Origin: Thermoplasmata archaeon
GTDB lineage: Archaea > Thermoplasmatota > Thermoplasmata > Thermoplasmatales > Thermoplasmataceae
NCBI GenBank assembly: GCA_021821635.1
Contig: JAKACH010000012.1
Coordinates: 1 to 34,252 of the forward strand
Reading direction: 5' to 3'
DNA: 34,252 bases
A program made the translations under genes and the position numbers. Positions 7,214 to 15,812 of this stretch are shown piece by piece (within the stretch, counting starts at the first letter, position 1; every line of letters starts with the position of its first letter). Below the pieces are notes generated by a model. It did no database searches and was not told the DNA's origin. It worked only from the letters and a program-made list of their open reading frames with translations.

Positions 7214-9235
7214 ATGTACCTTTTCTCTATTCTACTTCTGGCTGGCGTCATTATTTCTATCTTACTTTTCCTCTATACCGTATATTCCCTGCTATGGTAT
7301 GCCTTCAAGATACCACAGAAAAAAGTGAAGATGAAGGCAAATGTCGGAAGAAGGCTCTTCTATGTCATAAGAAACGTTTTTCTGCAGGGGAAACTTTTCA
7401 AGGACTTATCCGGAGGAATAATGCATGCCATAATGTTCTGGGGATTTATTGCATTCGCCGGATATTCCCTCAGTTTCTTCTTTACTGGTCTTCTGCCCGG
7501 CAAGACGCTAATTCCGCCAGGCGGTTTTGCAGATGCCGTGTTCCTCACCGTGGATATTCTAGCTGTGATACTGATAGCGGACGTAATATACGCAGTATTG
7601 CGCAGGTGGGTCATCAAAATTCCAAGGTATCAGGGATATAACGGGTTTGAGGCAGCTTTCATACTCTTCCTGATTGGCACCCTGATGGTCACTTACTACA
7701 TACTCGGTATATTGAGAATTGACGGTGTATCGCAGTCAATTCCTGGAGCCATTATGGAAGGACTTCCGGTAAAATACACTCCAATAACGTATGCACTGGC
7801 AACTTCACTTCCAAAGATAACAGGGCCTGCTGGTTACTATCTTTACTGGACAACATGGACAATCCATGCACTAGATTTTCTTGTTTTCCTTGTATATATA
7901 CCAAGATCAAAGCACCTTCACCTGCTTGCGGCCCCGTTCAACGTCCTTCTGCTGAAAGACACTCCACAGGCACAGTTAATGCCGATAGATTTTGAAAAGG
8001 AGACCAAGTTTGGCGCAACTGATATCCGTGACTTCACGTGGAAGGATTACCTGGATTTCTACGCCTGCACTGAATGCGGAAGATGCACTGCAAACTGCCC
8101 CGCAGCAATGACAGGAAAAACACTCTCGCCGAGGGACATAATATGGGACCTCAGGGAGGTAGTACTTGCAGAAGGCCCAGAAGTCAGGAGGTCTCATGGA
8201 GATCCCGCCAAGTCTGACCTGACAAAACCAGTCATAGGATCAGCGATAGCAGAGGAGGATCTCTGGTCTTGCACGACCTGCATGGCATGTGTGGAGCAGT
8301 GCCCGGTGATGATTGATCATCTTGACAAGATCGTGAATATGAGGAGATCATTGGTGCTGAACGAAGGAAAGGCGCCCAAGGAAACAATTGACATGTACAG
8401 GAACCTTGAAATGTACAATTCACCATTTAACAATCCACAATCTACCAGGGCGGATTGGGCAAAGGATCTTGGAATTAACATTATATCCAAATCCCAAAGC
8501 GATGATTTTGATCTCCTTTACTGGGTTGGCTGTGTGTCGAGTTTTGATCCAAGGAACAGGGAGATAGCAAAATCTGTCGTCAAGATATTGAAAGAGGCAA
8601 AGATCAACTTTGCTATCCTGGGAGAAGAGGAAAAATGTACCGGCGATCCGGCTAAAAGAACTGGAAATGAATACATGGCACAGACTCTGGCGACCCAGAA
8701 TATTGAGACGCTGAAGAAACATAAAGTAAAGAAGATAATTACAGCATGTCCCCACTGCTTCAACTCACTAAAGAACGATTATGCCTCAATGGGATATTCA
8801 GTGGAGGTCTTCCACCATACAGAATATATTGCCAAGCTTATTGAAGATGGAAAAATAAAAGTTGCAAAGGAAGAGAATAAAGAAGAGAAATATACCTTCC
8901 ATGATCCATGTTATCTAGGAAGATACAACAGGGTATTTGATGCGCCACGGGAGGCGCTGGGCTCGGTATCAAGCAACGTAGTGGAGATGGCAATGAACAA
9001 GACAAAATCTTTGTGCTGTGGAGCCGGCGGTGGCAGGCTCTGGATGAACGAAACCGTTGGCACCAAAATATCCCATAAAAGAATGGAAATGGCGGATCAG
9101 ACTGGAGCTACAACGCTCGTCACAGCATGTCCATACTGTATGATCATGCTTGATGATGCCAGAAAGGTGACAAACAGGGAGGAGAAAATTAAAATTAACG
9201 ATCTATCGGAGATAATTGCAAGCAGGCTGCCCTGA
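7214..9235 (+). CDS. EtfD-like membrane-bound Fe-S oxidoreductase (ETF:quinone oxidoreductase type, HdrD-related)
   Basis: A 673-aa protein with an N-terminal membrane part of five to six helices (residues 1-240, NarI-like). Two [4Fe-4S] motifs follow: CTECGRCTANCP from Cys285 and CTTCMACVEQCP from Cys353. Two cysteine-rich CCG domains come after: GCVSSFD, a KCTGDP, CPHC; then DPCYLGRYN, CCGAGGG (Cys601-602) and CPYC. This architecture matches the HdrD-like proteins that pass electrons from electron-transfer flavoprotein to the quinone pool in beta-oxidation (EtfD/EMO type). No ETF genes are in the window, but the thiolase and acyl-CoA dehydrogenases 2-4 kb downstream agree with that role. 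The closest alternative is a heterodisulfide-reductase-like or lactate/glycolate-type oxidoreductase subunit. Confidence 0.8.
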   Translation: MYLFSILLLAGVIISILLFLYTVYSLLWYAFKIPQKKVKMKANVGRRLFYVIRNVFLQGKLFKDLSGGIMHAIMFWGFIAFAGYSLSFFFTGLLPGKTLIPPGGFADAVFLTVDILAVILIADVIYAVLRRWVIKIPRYQGYNGFEAAFILFLIGTLMVTYYILGILRIDGVSQSIPGAIMEGLPVKYTPITYALATSLPKITGPAGYYLYWTTWTIHALDFLVFLVYIPRSKHLHLLAAPFNVLLLKDTPQAQLMPIDFEKETKFGATDIRDFTWKDYLDFYACTECGRCTANCPAAMTGKTLSPRDIIWDLREVVLAEGPEVRRSHGDPAKSDLTKPVIGSAIAEEDLWSCTTCMACVEQCPVMIDHLDKIVNMRRSLVLNEGKAPKETIDMYRNLEMYNSPFNNPQSTRADWAKDLGINIISKSQSDDFDLLYWVGCVSSFDPRNREIAKSVVKILKEAKINFAILGEEEKCTGDPAKRTGNEYMAQTLATQNIETLKKHKVKKIITACPHCFNSLKNDYASMGYSVEVFHHTEYIAKLIEDGKIKVAKEENKEEKYTFHDPCYLGRYNRVFDAPREALGSVSSNVVEMAMNKTKSLCCGAGGGRLWMNETVGTKISHKRMEMADQTGATTLVTACPYCMIMLDDARKVTNREEKIKINDLSEIIASRLP

Positions 9236-9276
9236 TCCTTTTTAGAAGATATCGCCGAAACGCCTGCGGATCGATA

Positions 9277-9286
9277 GAATTAAACT
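9277..9286 (+). promoter_or_regulatory. TATA box of the M1 aminopeptidase gene
   Basis: GAATTAAACT, 21-30 nt before the ATG at 9307; the short gap to the ATG indicates a leaderless transcript. Confidence 0.45.
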
Positions 9287-9306
9287 TCAAGTGATATTCT
9301 CACCTT

Positions 9307-11700
9307 ATGAAAATAGAGAAATACGATATATCGTTAGACGTCGATTTTTCAGCCCACTCTTATGCCGGTGAGGAAACCATAACTACAGAAGGTGAATCCG
9401 AATCCCTGTTGCTGAACGTATCCGGTCCAGTAATTGATGCGATGGAACTTGACGGTTCCAAAGCCCAATTCCAAAAAGGATCCAAGAAAGATGAAGTTAT
9501 CGTAAAGGGCAAATTCGGAAAGAAATCATCCCTGAAGATCAGGTTTCACGCAGAAGCTTCCAAAACACTTATGGGCCTCTATCTTGCCAAAGCAGTTGAC
9601 GGGAGCGAGATGCTGACGACACAGTTTGAATCCACCGGAGCCAGGATGGCTTTTCCTTGCGTCGACGATCCAAGCTGGAAGGCTGTCTTCAGGCTCACTG
9701 TCAAGGTTGATGATGGCCTGGATGTAATCTCAAACATGCCTCCAAAGAATGTTGAAGCCTTGAAGGGCAGAAAGACCTATGTATTTCACGAGACACCGAA
9801 GATGTCCACATACCTCCTCTACCTGGGAATAGGAAAGTTTGAAACTAGAGCTGGAAAATACAAGGACAAGGATGTGTATCTAAGCGGCCTTGCAAATAAT
9901 CTTGACAGCACTGACTTTCCTATAACGGTGGGAAAGCAATCACTTGAGTTCTTTGACTCATACTTTGGAATAAATTATGCACTTCCCAAGATGCATCTCA
10001 TATCTGTGCCAGAATTTGGCGCAGGAGCAATGGAGAACTGGGGTGCCATCACTTTCAGGGAAACCGCTCTGCTTGTGAACAGGAATACAAGCGAGATAAC
10101 GAAGAAAAGAGTCGCTTCGGTAATAGCGCATGAAATAGCGCATCAGTGGTTTGGCGATCTTGTCACGATGAAATGGTGGAACGATCTCTGGCTCAACGAG
10201 AGTTTTGCCACATTCATGATGTACAAGATGGTTGAAAAATACTACCCGGACTGGTACATAACTGGCGAGATGATGCTCACACGAGCAGCTGGCGCATTCA
10301 ACGACGATTCACTTCAGAAAACGCATCCGATTGATGTGGATGTAAAGGATCCAGAGACCGTGGCCCAGATATTTGACCAGATAAGCTATGGAAAAGGGGG
10401 CATGATACTGAGAATGATTGAGAAATATGCAGGTTATGAAGAGTTCAGGGAGGGAATTCAATCCTATCTGACGACATTCTCCTACCAGAACGCAACTGGT
10501 GCAGACTTGTGGAAGAGCATTGAAAAGACTTCCGGCAAGCCTATCAGCAAGGTAATGGAAGCCTGGATCAAGCGGCCTGGATACCCGTATGTATTGGTGA
10601 AGCTCAATGGACAAAAGCTTCATCTGGAGCAGAAACGCTTCCTGCTTGATGGAACGCAGTCAAATGAGACCTGGCCGATTCCGCTCACTCTGAAGAGAAA
10701 GGGAAAGGAGGAGGCATTGTTGATGGAAGCAGACCATCTGGATATAGATGCTCATGATTTTGTTAAACTCAATGCCGACGAGTCAGGTTTCTACAGGGTC
10801 CTATATGATGAGGCGTTGCATGAGAACATGCTCAACAATATGAGGAGTATGAGTTATCTTGACAGATGGGGCATCGTATCAGACATGTTCGCATTCCTGG
10901 TGTCGGGCAAGCTTGATTTTGAAAAATATGCGCATTATCTTTCCAAATTCAACGGAGAACAGGATAACACTGTCGTGCAGGAAATCTCGTCACAGTACCA
11001 GCAGTTATATCTTCTCGATTACAGGAACAAGAAGCTCGTTGATCTTGCCACAAAGTTCTACAAAACACAGCTTGAAAGGCTTGGCAGCATGAAGAAGGGC
11101 GAATCCGTGAATGACACCATTCTACGCGGTACTTTAAGCGCAAGGCTCGCGATGATGAACCCTGGCTTTGCGTCGGAGCTTTCGAAGAAGTTTGATACTA
11201 TGGAAGAGGAGGTTCCAGACATGAGAGGGGCCATAGCACTTGCTGCTGCGCTGCACTTTTCTGATGTCAGGAAATTGGCTGACAAACTGGCAAAGGTAAA
11301 GAGCGATGAGGACCGGGTCAAGATCATATCGGCTATGGGCCACGTTAAAGGCGAAGAGAGTTACAACTTTGTGACCAAGCTGATTGATGATGAGAAGATC
11401 AAGAAGCAGGATATAACATCCTACTTCTCATCTCTCGGAGCAGATCCTGCCAACAGGGATCTTTCGTTCAAGGTACTCCCGGAAATTGTGAAAAGGATGT
11501 CCAGTGTTTTCGTGGGAACAGCAACGCCTGGCAGACTGGTATACGGAGTCACCCCATATGTTGGACTTGGGCGGTCAAAGGAGATGGAGGGACTGTTGAA
11601 AAAGATAAGTACTCCTTTGCTGGAGAGAGGAATCGCTCAGGGTCTTGAGTCATTAGCAATAAATGAAAAACTTTTAAGAGCTCTTCGAGCAGGTTCTTAA
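9307..11700 (+). CDS. M1 zinc aminopeptidase, tricorn protease interacting factor F2/F3 type
   Basis: A 797-aa cytosolic metallopeptidase. The exopeptidase motif GAMEN is at 240-244 and the zinc site HEIAH at 275-279, with the third ligand Glu298 in NES (HExxH-18-E). The N-terminal beta domain starts directly at MKIEKYDISLDVDFS, and an ERAP1-like helical C-terminal domain fills about 480-797. Length and motifs match the Thermoplasma tricorn interacting factors F2/F3 (about 780 aa), which trim tricorn products to free amino acids. I cannot separate F2 from F3 by eye. It is transcribed alone, with a TATA box about 25 nt upstream and a good hairpin terminator downstream. Confidence 0.92.
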   Translation: MKIEKYDISLDVDFSAHSYAGEETITTEGESESLLLNVSGPVIDAMELDGSKAQFQKGSKKDEVIVKGKFGKKSSLKIRFHAEASKTLMGLYLAKAVDGSEMLTTQFESTGARMAFPCVDDPSWKAVFRLTVKVDDGLDVISNMPPKNVEALKGRKTYVFHETPKMSTYLLYLGIGKFETRAGKYKDKDVYLSGLANNLDSTDFPITVGKQSLEFFDSYFGINYALPKMHLISVPEFGAGAMENWGAITFRETALLVNRNTSEITKKRVASVIAHEIAHQWFGDLVTMKWWNDLWLNESFATFMMYKMVEKYYPDWYITGEMMLTRAAGAFNDDSLQKTHPIDVDVKDPETVAQIFDQISYGKGGMILRMIEKYAGYEEFREGIQSYLTTFSYQNATGADLWKSIEKTSGKPISKVMEAWIKRPGYPYVLVKLNGQKLHLEQKRFLLDGTQSNETWPIPLTLKRKGKEEALLMEADHLDIDAHDFVKLNADESGFYRVLYDEALHENMLNNMRSMSYLDRWGIVSDMFAFLVSGKLDFEKYAHYLSKFNGEQDNTVVQEISSQYQQLYLLDYRNKKLVDLATKFYKTQLERLGSMKKGESVNDTILRGTLSARLAMMNPGFASELSKKFDTMEEEVPDMRGAIALAAALHFSDVRKLADKLAKVKSDEDRVKIISAMGHVKGEESYNFVTKLIDDEKIKKQDITSYFSSLGADPANRDLSFKVLPEIVKRMSSVFVGTATPGRLVYGVTPYVGLGRSKEMEGLLKKISTPLLERGIAQGLESLAINEKLLRALRAGS

Positions 11701-11720
11701 GTTTATTTCAATGAATTTTA

Positions 11721-11746
11721 GGGTCTATTGCGACCCATTTTTTTTT
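11721..11746 (+). terminator. Hairpin plus T9 terminator
   Basis: GGGTC (11721-11725) and GACCC (11732-11736) form a perfect 5-bp stem with a six-base loop, followed by nine T (11738-11746). It lies 20 nt after the aminopeptidase stop and resembles a bacterial intrinsic terminator. Confidence 0.65.
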
Positions 11747-11890
11747 AATTCTTATCGTATCCAGAGATGTCTCTCATTATTCAGGAATGGATCTTGACTC
11801 GAACTGCGATTTGTGACATTATTAAAATCTATCGGCACTCATATCAGCATAATTCATTTTAATACTACTTGTATCATGGAAGAGATAATT

Positions 11891-13081
11891 ATGCCCGAAC
11901 AGAAAGACGCTTTCATCGTTTACTATAAAAGGAGCCCGTTTTCAAGATCAAGACCAAATGACCCAGAACGTGATGCATTCAATGGAATCAGGATGGATGA
12001 GGTTCTTGCCAACCTCGTAAACGATTCTATTTCTTCCACGGGAGTGCACTCCCAGGAGATATCTGATTTAATTACAGGCTGTGCTCTCCAGGCAGACGAA
12101 AACTGGACATATGGTGGAAAACATCCAGCCCTGCTTTCAAAACTGCCTGTCAGCGTCCCGGCTATGGCAATAGATCGGGCGTGCTCCTCTTCCCTGAATG
12201 CAATAAGCATAGGTGCAATGGAGATCATGACGGGGAATGCGGATATTGTTCTGGCGGGAGGTATGGAGCACATGACGCATGTTCCACTTTCAAACAACCC
12301 GCATATCAAGCCTAACATCAAATTGCTTGTTCGACCGGAGTATGCCAGACTTGACATGAATACCGGCTACTCTATGGGTCTTACCGCTGAAAAGCTTGCA
12401 GATCTAAAGGGAATTGGAAGAAAGGAGATGGATGAGTTCTCCTTGAGGAGCCATAAGCTTGCAGCAGATTCCGGGGATAAATATCTTCCGGGTGAGATAC
12501 TTCCCGTCGAGGTCGAGAAGGACGGTAGCACCGTGAAGATAGATAAAGATCAGAGCATCAGGAAAGATACAAATCTCGAACAGTTGGAAAAACTGCAACC
12601 CGCATTCAAACCGGGAGGAAAAATAACTGCAGGAAACTCGTCCCCACTCAACGCAGGCGCATCTCTTGTAATGCTTATGTCCGGGGCAAAACTTAACGAA
12701 TATGGTATAAAACCGCTTAGTAAAATACGGGGTTTTGGATGGGCCGCTGTCGATCCATCCATAATGGGGGAAGGACCCGTTCCTGCAACCAAAAGAGCTT
12801 TGGCCAATACCGGGTTGACAGGGCAGGACATTGATCTCTGGGAGATTAACGAGGCTTTTGCCGTTGTCCCGTTGAATGCAATGAAGGAGCTCAATATTCC
12901 AATTGAAAAGGTGAATGTCCATGGGGGAGCAATCTCCATAGGTCATCCTCTCGGCGCATCTGGAGCAAGGTTGGCTGGAACACTTTCAAGAACGCTTCAG
13001 GAGAAGGGGAAGAATCTGGGTATAGCGACACTTTGCGTCGGCGGTGGACAGGGATATTCAATGGTTTTGGAAAGGGTGTGA
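11891..13081 (+). CDS. Acetyl-CoA C-acetyltransferase (thiolase)
   Basis: A 396-aa thiolase. The nucleophilic Cys98 is in RACSSSLNAI, the catalytic His352 in GHPLGASGARL and the second Cys382 in CVGGGQGYS. It carries out thiolytic cleavage of 3-ketoacyl-CoA, or the reverse condensation of two acetyl-CoA. The start is taken as ATG 11891, preceded by GGAAGAG at a good ribosome-binding distance; an in-frame ATG at 11876 and a GTG at 11813 would add residues atypical for the family. It is the first gene of a tight operon with two acyl-CoA dehydrogenase-type genes (4-nt gap, then a 4-nt overlap), which favours a degradative beta-oxidation role over mevalonate supply. Confidence 0.9.
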   Translation: MPEQKDAFIVYYKRSPFSRSRPNDPERDAFNGIRMDEVLANLVNDSISSTGVHSQEISDLITGCALQADENWTYGGKHPALLSKLPVSVPAMAIDRACSSSLNAISIGAMEIMTGNADIVLAGGMEHMTHVPLSNNPHIKPNIKLLVRPEYARLDMNTGYSMGLTAEKLADLKGIGRKEMDEFSLRSHKLAADSGDKYLPGEILPVEVEKDGSTVKIDKDQSIRKDTNLEQLEKLQPAFKPGGKITAGNSSPLNAGASLVMLMSGAKLNEYGIKPLSKIRGFGWAAVDPSIMGEGPVPATKRALANTGLTGQDIDLWEINEAFAVVPLNAMKELNIPIEKVNVHGGAISIGHPLGASGARLAGTLSRTLQEKGKNLGIATLCVGGGQGYSMVLERV

Positions 13082-13085
13082 AAAT

Positions 13086-14198
13086 ATGGATTTTGACTTG
13101 CCCGAGGATATAGTCCAACACAGGGATAAAGTAAGGGAATTTGCTCTGAAGGAATTTACTCCCGAGATTGCCAGGGAGCACGACTTGGAGGAGAAGTATC
13201 CCGATGCATTGAGGAAACTGGCATTTGACAGGGGAATTGTCGATTTCACAAGTCCATGGAAGACGCTTGTTGCCATTGAGGAACTGTGCAGGGTGGATCC
13301 AGGCCTCGGTATTTCTGTCACTGTTCCTTATTTTGGAGCTGAGACGATCATGCTTTTCGGAAGTGATCTGCTGAAGGAGAAGTATCTTGCGAAGGTCAAT
13401 GCAGGAAAAGCAATGATGGGGCTTGCAGTCACTGAACCAGGCGGAGGCAGCGATGTCGCTGGTATAAAGACAGAAGCAAAGAAAGTCGAGGATAAGTACA
13501 TAATAAATGGCGCAAAGATGTTCATCACAAATGGATCTATTGCCGATTTCTTCGTCATGCTTGTTCGTACATCGAAACCTGACAACAAGAGGCATCACGG
13601 CCTGAGTATATTCGTTGTGGATTCCAAGAGCAAGGGGTTCAGTGCAAACAAGCTCAAGGGAAAGCTCGGTGTTCGTGCAACAGATACTGCAGAGCTGGTG
13701 CTGAATAATGTTGAGGTACCTGCGGAGAACATGATTGGTGAGGAAGGCAAGGGTTTCTACTATATCATGACTTTTTTCAATATAAGCAGGATTTTTGTCG
13801 CAGCACAGGGTCTCGGCGTTGCCCAGGGCTCTCTTGACCGAACATTGGCAATCCTTAAAAACAGGAATGAAGGGTATAAAGGTATGGAGGAAGTTAATTT
13901 CACGATAGCCGATATGGCTACAAGAATAGAGGCTTCAAGGCTGCTCACGTACAAGGCAGCATCATTTCTTTTCCAGTTCAAGCCGAAACCTGAACTGACG
14001 AGCATGGCGAAGGCCTATGCTTCAGAGTCTGCGGTGTTCTGTGCCGAGAAGGCGCTCGAACTGACAGGGCTGGAAGGGATAACAGGAGATCTCGAGCGGT
14101 ATTTCAGGGATGCAAAGATACTTGAGATATGGGAGGGAACTAGCGAAGTTGAAAAACTTGTGATTTCGAGGTTCCTAACCAAGGAGGAGAAAGCATGA
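13086..14198 (+). CDS. Acyl-CoA dehydrogenase
   Basis: A 370-aa flavoprotein that introduces the alpha-beta double bond into acyl-CoA. It shows the family signatures: LAVTEPGGGSD in the FAD/substrate region, KMFITNGSIADF, and the C-terminal catalytic base Glu350 in EIWEGTSEVEKLV at the position used by medium- and short-chain enzymes. ATG 13086 is used because it follows the thiolase stop by 4 nt with a GGAAAGGG ribosome-binding sequence; upstream codons in this frame lie inside the thiolase gene. Its stop overlaps the start of the next gene (ATGA), so the two products are probably made in equal amounts and may form one complex. Confidence 0.92.
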   Translation: MDFDLPEDIVQHRDKVREFALKEFTPEIAREHDLEEKYPDALRKLAFDRGIVDFTSPWKTLVAIEELCRVDPGLGISVTVPYFGAETIMLFGSDLLKEKYLAKVNAGKAMMGLAVTEPGGGSDVAGIKTEAKKVEDKYIINGAKMFITNGSIADFFVMLVRTSKPDNKRHHGLSIFVVDSKSKGFSANKLKGKLGVRATDTAELVLNNVEVPAENMIGEEGKGFYYIMTFFNISRIFVAAQGLGVAQGSLDRTLAILKNRNEGYKGMEEVNFTIADMATRIEASRLLTYKAASFLFQFKPKPELTSMAKAYASESAVFCAEKALELTGLEGITGDLERYFRDAKILEIWEGTSEVEKLVISRFLTKEEKA

Positions 14199-15253
14199 GC
14201 GACGAGCAGAGATCTATGCTTATATCGGCCGCCGACGAATTTTTCTCCAAGAATGTCGAACCTGCAAATGCCTTGATGGAGAAGGATGGCATCAGCGGCG
14301 ACCTGATGTCAAGGATCGGATCCCAGGGATTCGTAGGACTGCTATTCCCCGAAGACATCGGTGGATCAAATGTCGATGCTGCAACATATTTGCTTATGCT
14401 TGAGGAATTTGCGAGGTTTTCCCCGTCGGTTGCCTTGCTGATAGCAGTGCAAAACAGCATCGCATATCCACTACTCTCGGCGACCGTGGAGGGCAAGGAG
14501 GTCCTAAAAGCAATTGCCATGGGCAAGAGGACCGCAGGAATTGCTCTTTCGGTATCAAGCATGAGCAGAGAATCCGTTGGGAACCTTAAATTGGAGAAGG
14601 GAGTCCTGACCGGCTCAAAGAATTACATTCTTTCTCCTTCTTCTGAAACAATAATCGCTCTTACAGATGATAAACCGGCGGCCATAATCGCAACTAAGAC
14701 GGGCCTTCCTGTGAAGAAATACCATGCACTTGGTTTTCGTGGGAATGGAGTGGGCGCTGCAACCTTTGATAATGCTGAGCACATGATTCTGATGAGAGAA
14801 AACGGAGATCAGAAAATGCGACAGATCTTTGACAACCTTGACCTTGATGTTGCGGCAATAGCGCTTGGGATAGCCAAGGGAGCAATGCAGAAGGCAATGG
14901 ACTATTCAAGAGTGAGAAGCACGTTCGGTCATCTTCTCAAAGACTATTCTCCTGTTGCATTCTCAGTTTCATCAATGCTTGAGGAAGTTTCACGTCTCAC
15001 GGCGGATCTTGAGCGCACTGTGGATTTAGATGCAGCCGCCAGAAAGCATTTCAAGATAAGAGCAATGGACCTTGCTGTCCAGGCTTCGAGGCAGTCTATC
15101 CAGACGCATGGCGGTTACGGCTACCTGCAGGATTTTGGCGTGGAAAAGTTTTACAGGGACTCAACCTCTTTGCTTGCAATCTTCGGCGAAGGCTACAGTG
15201 ACAAGAGGGACCTGGCAGATCAGGTTTACGGAGAAAAGTCTGGATTCCTTTAG
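14195..15253 (+). CDS. Noncanonical acyl-CoA dehydrogenase-like protein, probable partner subunit
   Basis: A 352-aa member of the acyl-CoA dehydrogenase fold: the N-terminal helical domain is followed by GFVGLLFPEDIGGSNVD, and the C-terminal helical domain ends RQSIQTHGGYGYLQDFGVEKFYRDS. Two family hallmarks are altered. The TEPxxGSD segment reads LSVSSMSRESVG. The catalytic I-Y-E-G is replaced by AIFGEGYSD, so Glu is not at its usual distance from the conserved YRD. It overlaps the preceding dehydrogenase by 4 nt. In actinobacterial steroid degradation such fused-operon pairs form alpha2beta2 enzymes where only one subunit is catalytic, and the same arrangement is inferred here. It could instead use another base and have its own substrate. 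Confidence 0.8.
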   Translation: MSDEQRSMLISAADEFFSKNVEPANALMEKDGISGDLMSRIGSQGFVGLLFPEDIGGSNVDAATYLLMLEEFARFSPSVALLIAVQNSIAYPLLSATVEGKEVLKAIAMGKRTAGIALSVSSMSRESVGNLKLEKGVLTGSKNYILSPSSETIIALTDDKPAAIIATKTGLPVKKYHALGFRGNGVGAATFDNAEHMILMRENGDQKMRQIFDNLDLDVAAIALGIAKGAMQKAMDYSRVRSTFGHLLKDYSPVAFSVSSMLEEVSRLTADLERTVDLDAAARKHFKIRAMDLAVQASRQSIQTHGGYGYLQDFGVEKFYRDSTSLLAIFGEGYSDKRDLADQVYGEKSGFL

Positions 15254-15254
15254 G

Positions 15255-15273
15255 AACCCGATACAGGGTTTTT
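15255..15273 (+). terminator. Hairpin terminator after the thiolase operon
   Basis: AACCC (15255-15259) pairs with GGGTT (15266-15270) and runs into further T residues, starting 2 nt after the TAG of the last operon gene. Confidence 0.5.
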
Positions 15274-15304
15274 CCATCAAGAGGTGCGGGATTTCAGCTA
15301 AGAA

Positions 15305-15709
15305 TTAGTATCCAGGCCTTACGAGGCCTCCTATTAGTCCTCCAAGCCCAGGCAACAGGACAAGATAGAATAATGTCTTCTCAACAAGCGTGAGGGTACC
15401 CAGATTTACGAGCGTCAGTATCTGAATGTCTGCATTCCTAAGGATGGAAAAAGTTGAGATATCGCCTAGCATACTGAACATGTATGTGTTTAGATTGAGC
15501 ACTGCAACAATTATGATAACTGCGACAAGTATGAAACCCGCAAGAACCGTCGAGAGCACTCCCCTTGTTACTCCTCGGGAAACAAGTGCAGCAATCAATC
15601 CTGCAAAAATAACTGCATAAACCGAAACCATGACCAGAAGGGGGATAAGTATAATTGCTGTTACAACTCCGCCCATGAAGCTTCCAAATCTCTTTGGTGT
15701 CTTAATCAT
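15305..15709 (-). CDS. Small polytopic membrane protein of unknown function
   Basis: A 134-aa protein made almost entirely of hydrophobic segments: about 14-36, 38-70 (glycine- and valine-rich, possibly two helices) and 105-130. Short charged ends read MIKTPKRFG and RPGY. The glycine-rich C-terminus (LPGLGGLIGGLVRPGY) and overall pattern resemble the small archaeal four-helix DUF5518-like proteins, but I do not recognise a function. It is convergent with the acyl-CoA dehydrogenase operon and divergent from the pantothenate kinase, so it is a single-gene unit starting at ATG 15709. Confidence 0.65.
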   Translation of the reverse strand: MIKTPKRFGSFMGGVVTAIILIPLLVMVSVYAVIFAGLIAALVSRGVTRGVLSTVLAGFILVAVIIIVAVLNLNTYMFSMLGDISTFSILRNADIQILTLVNLGTLTLVEKTLFYLVLLPGLGGLIGGLVRPGY

Positions 15710-15782
15710 CCTCTGATTGTATTGGAGAACGTTATTTAATTGTTCTTATGCAGATAGAAAGGTTCCAGGAAGACCTGTCAGG

Positions 15783-15790
15783 ATTTATAG
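15783..15790 (+). promoter_or_regulatory. TATA box of the pantothenate kinase gene
   Basis: ATTTATAG lies 23-30 nt before ATG 15813. It favours this ATG over longer reading-frame starts upstream. Confidence 0.5.
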
Positions 15791-15812
15791 TTACTTTGCA
15801 TACTGTCAAAAG

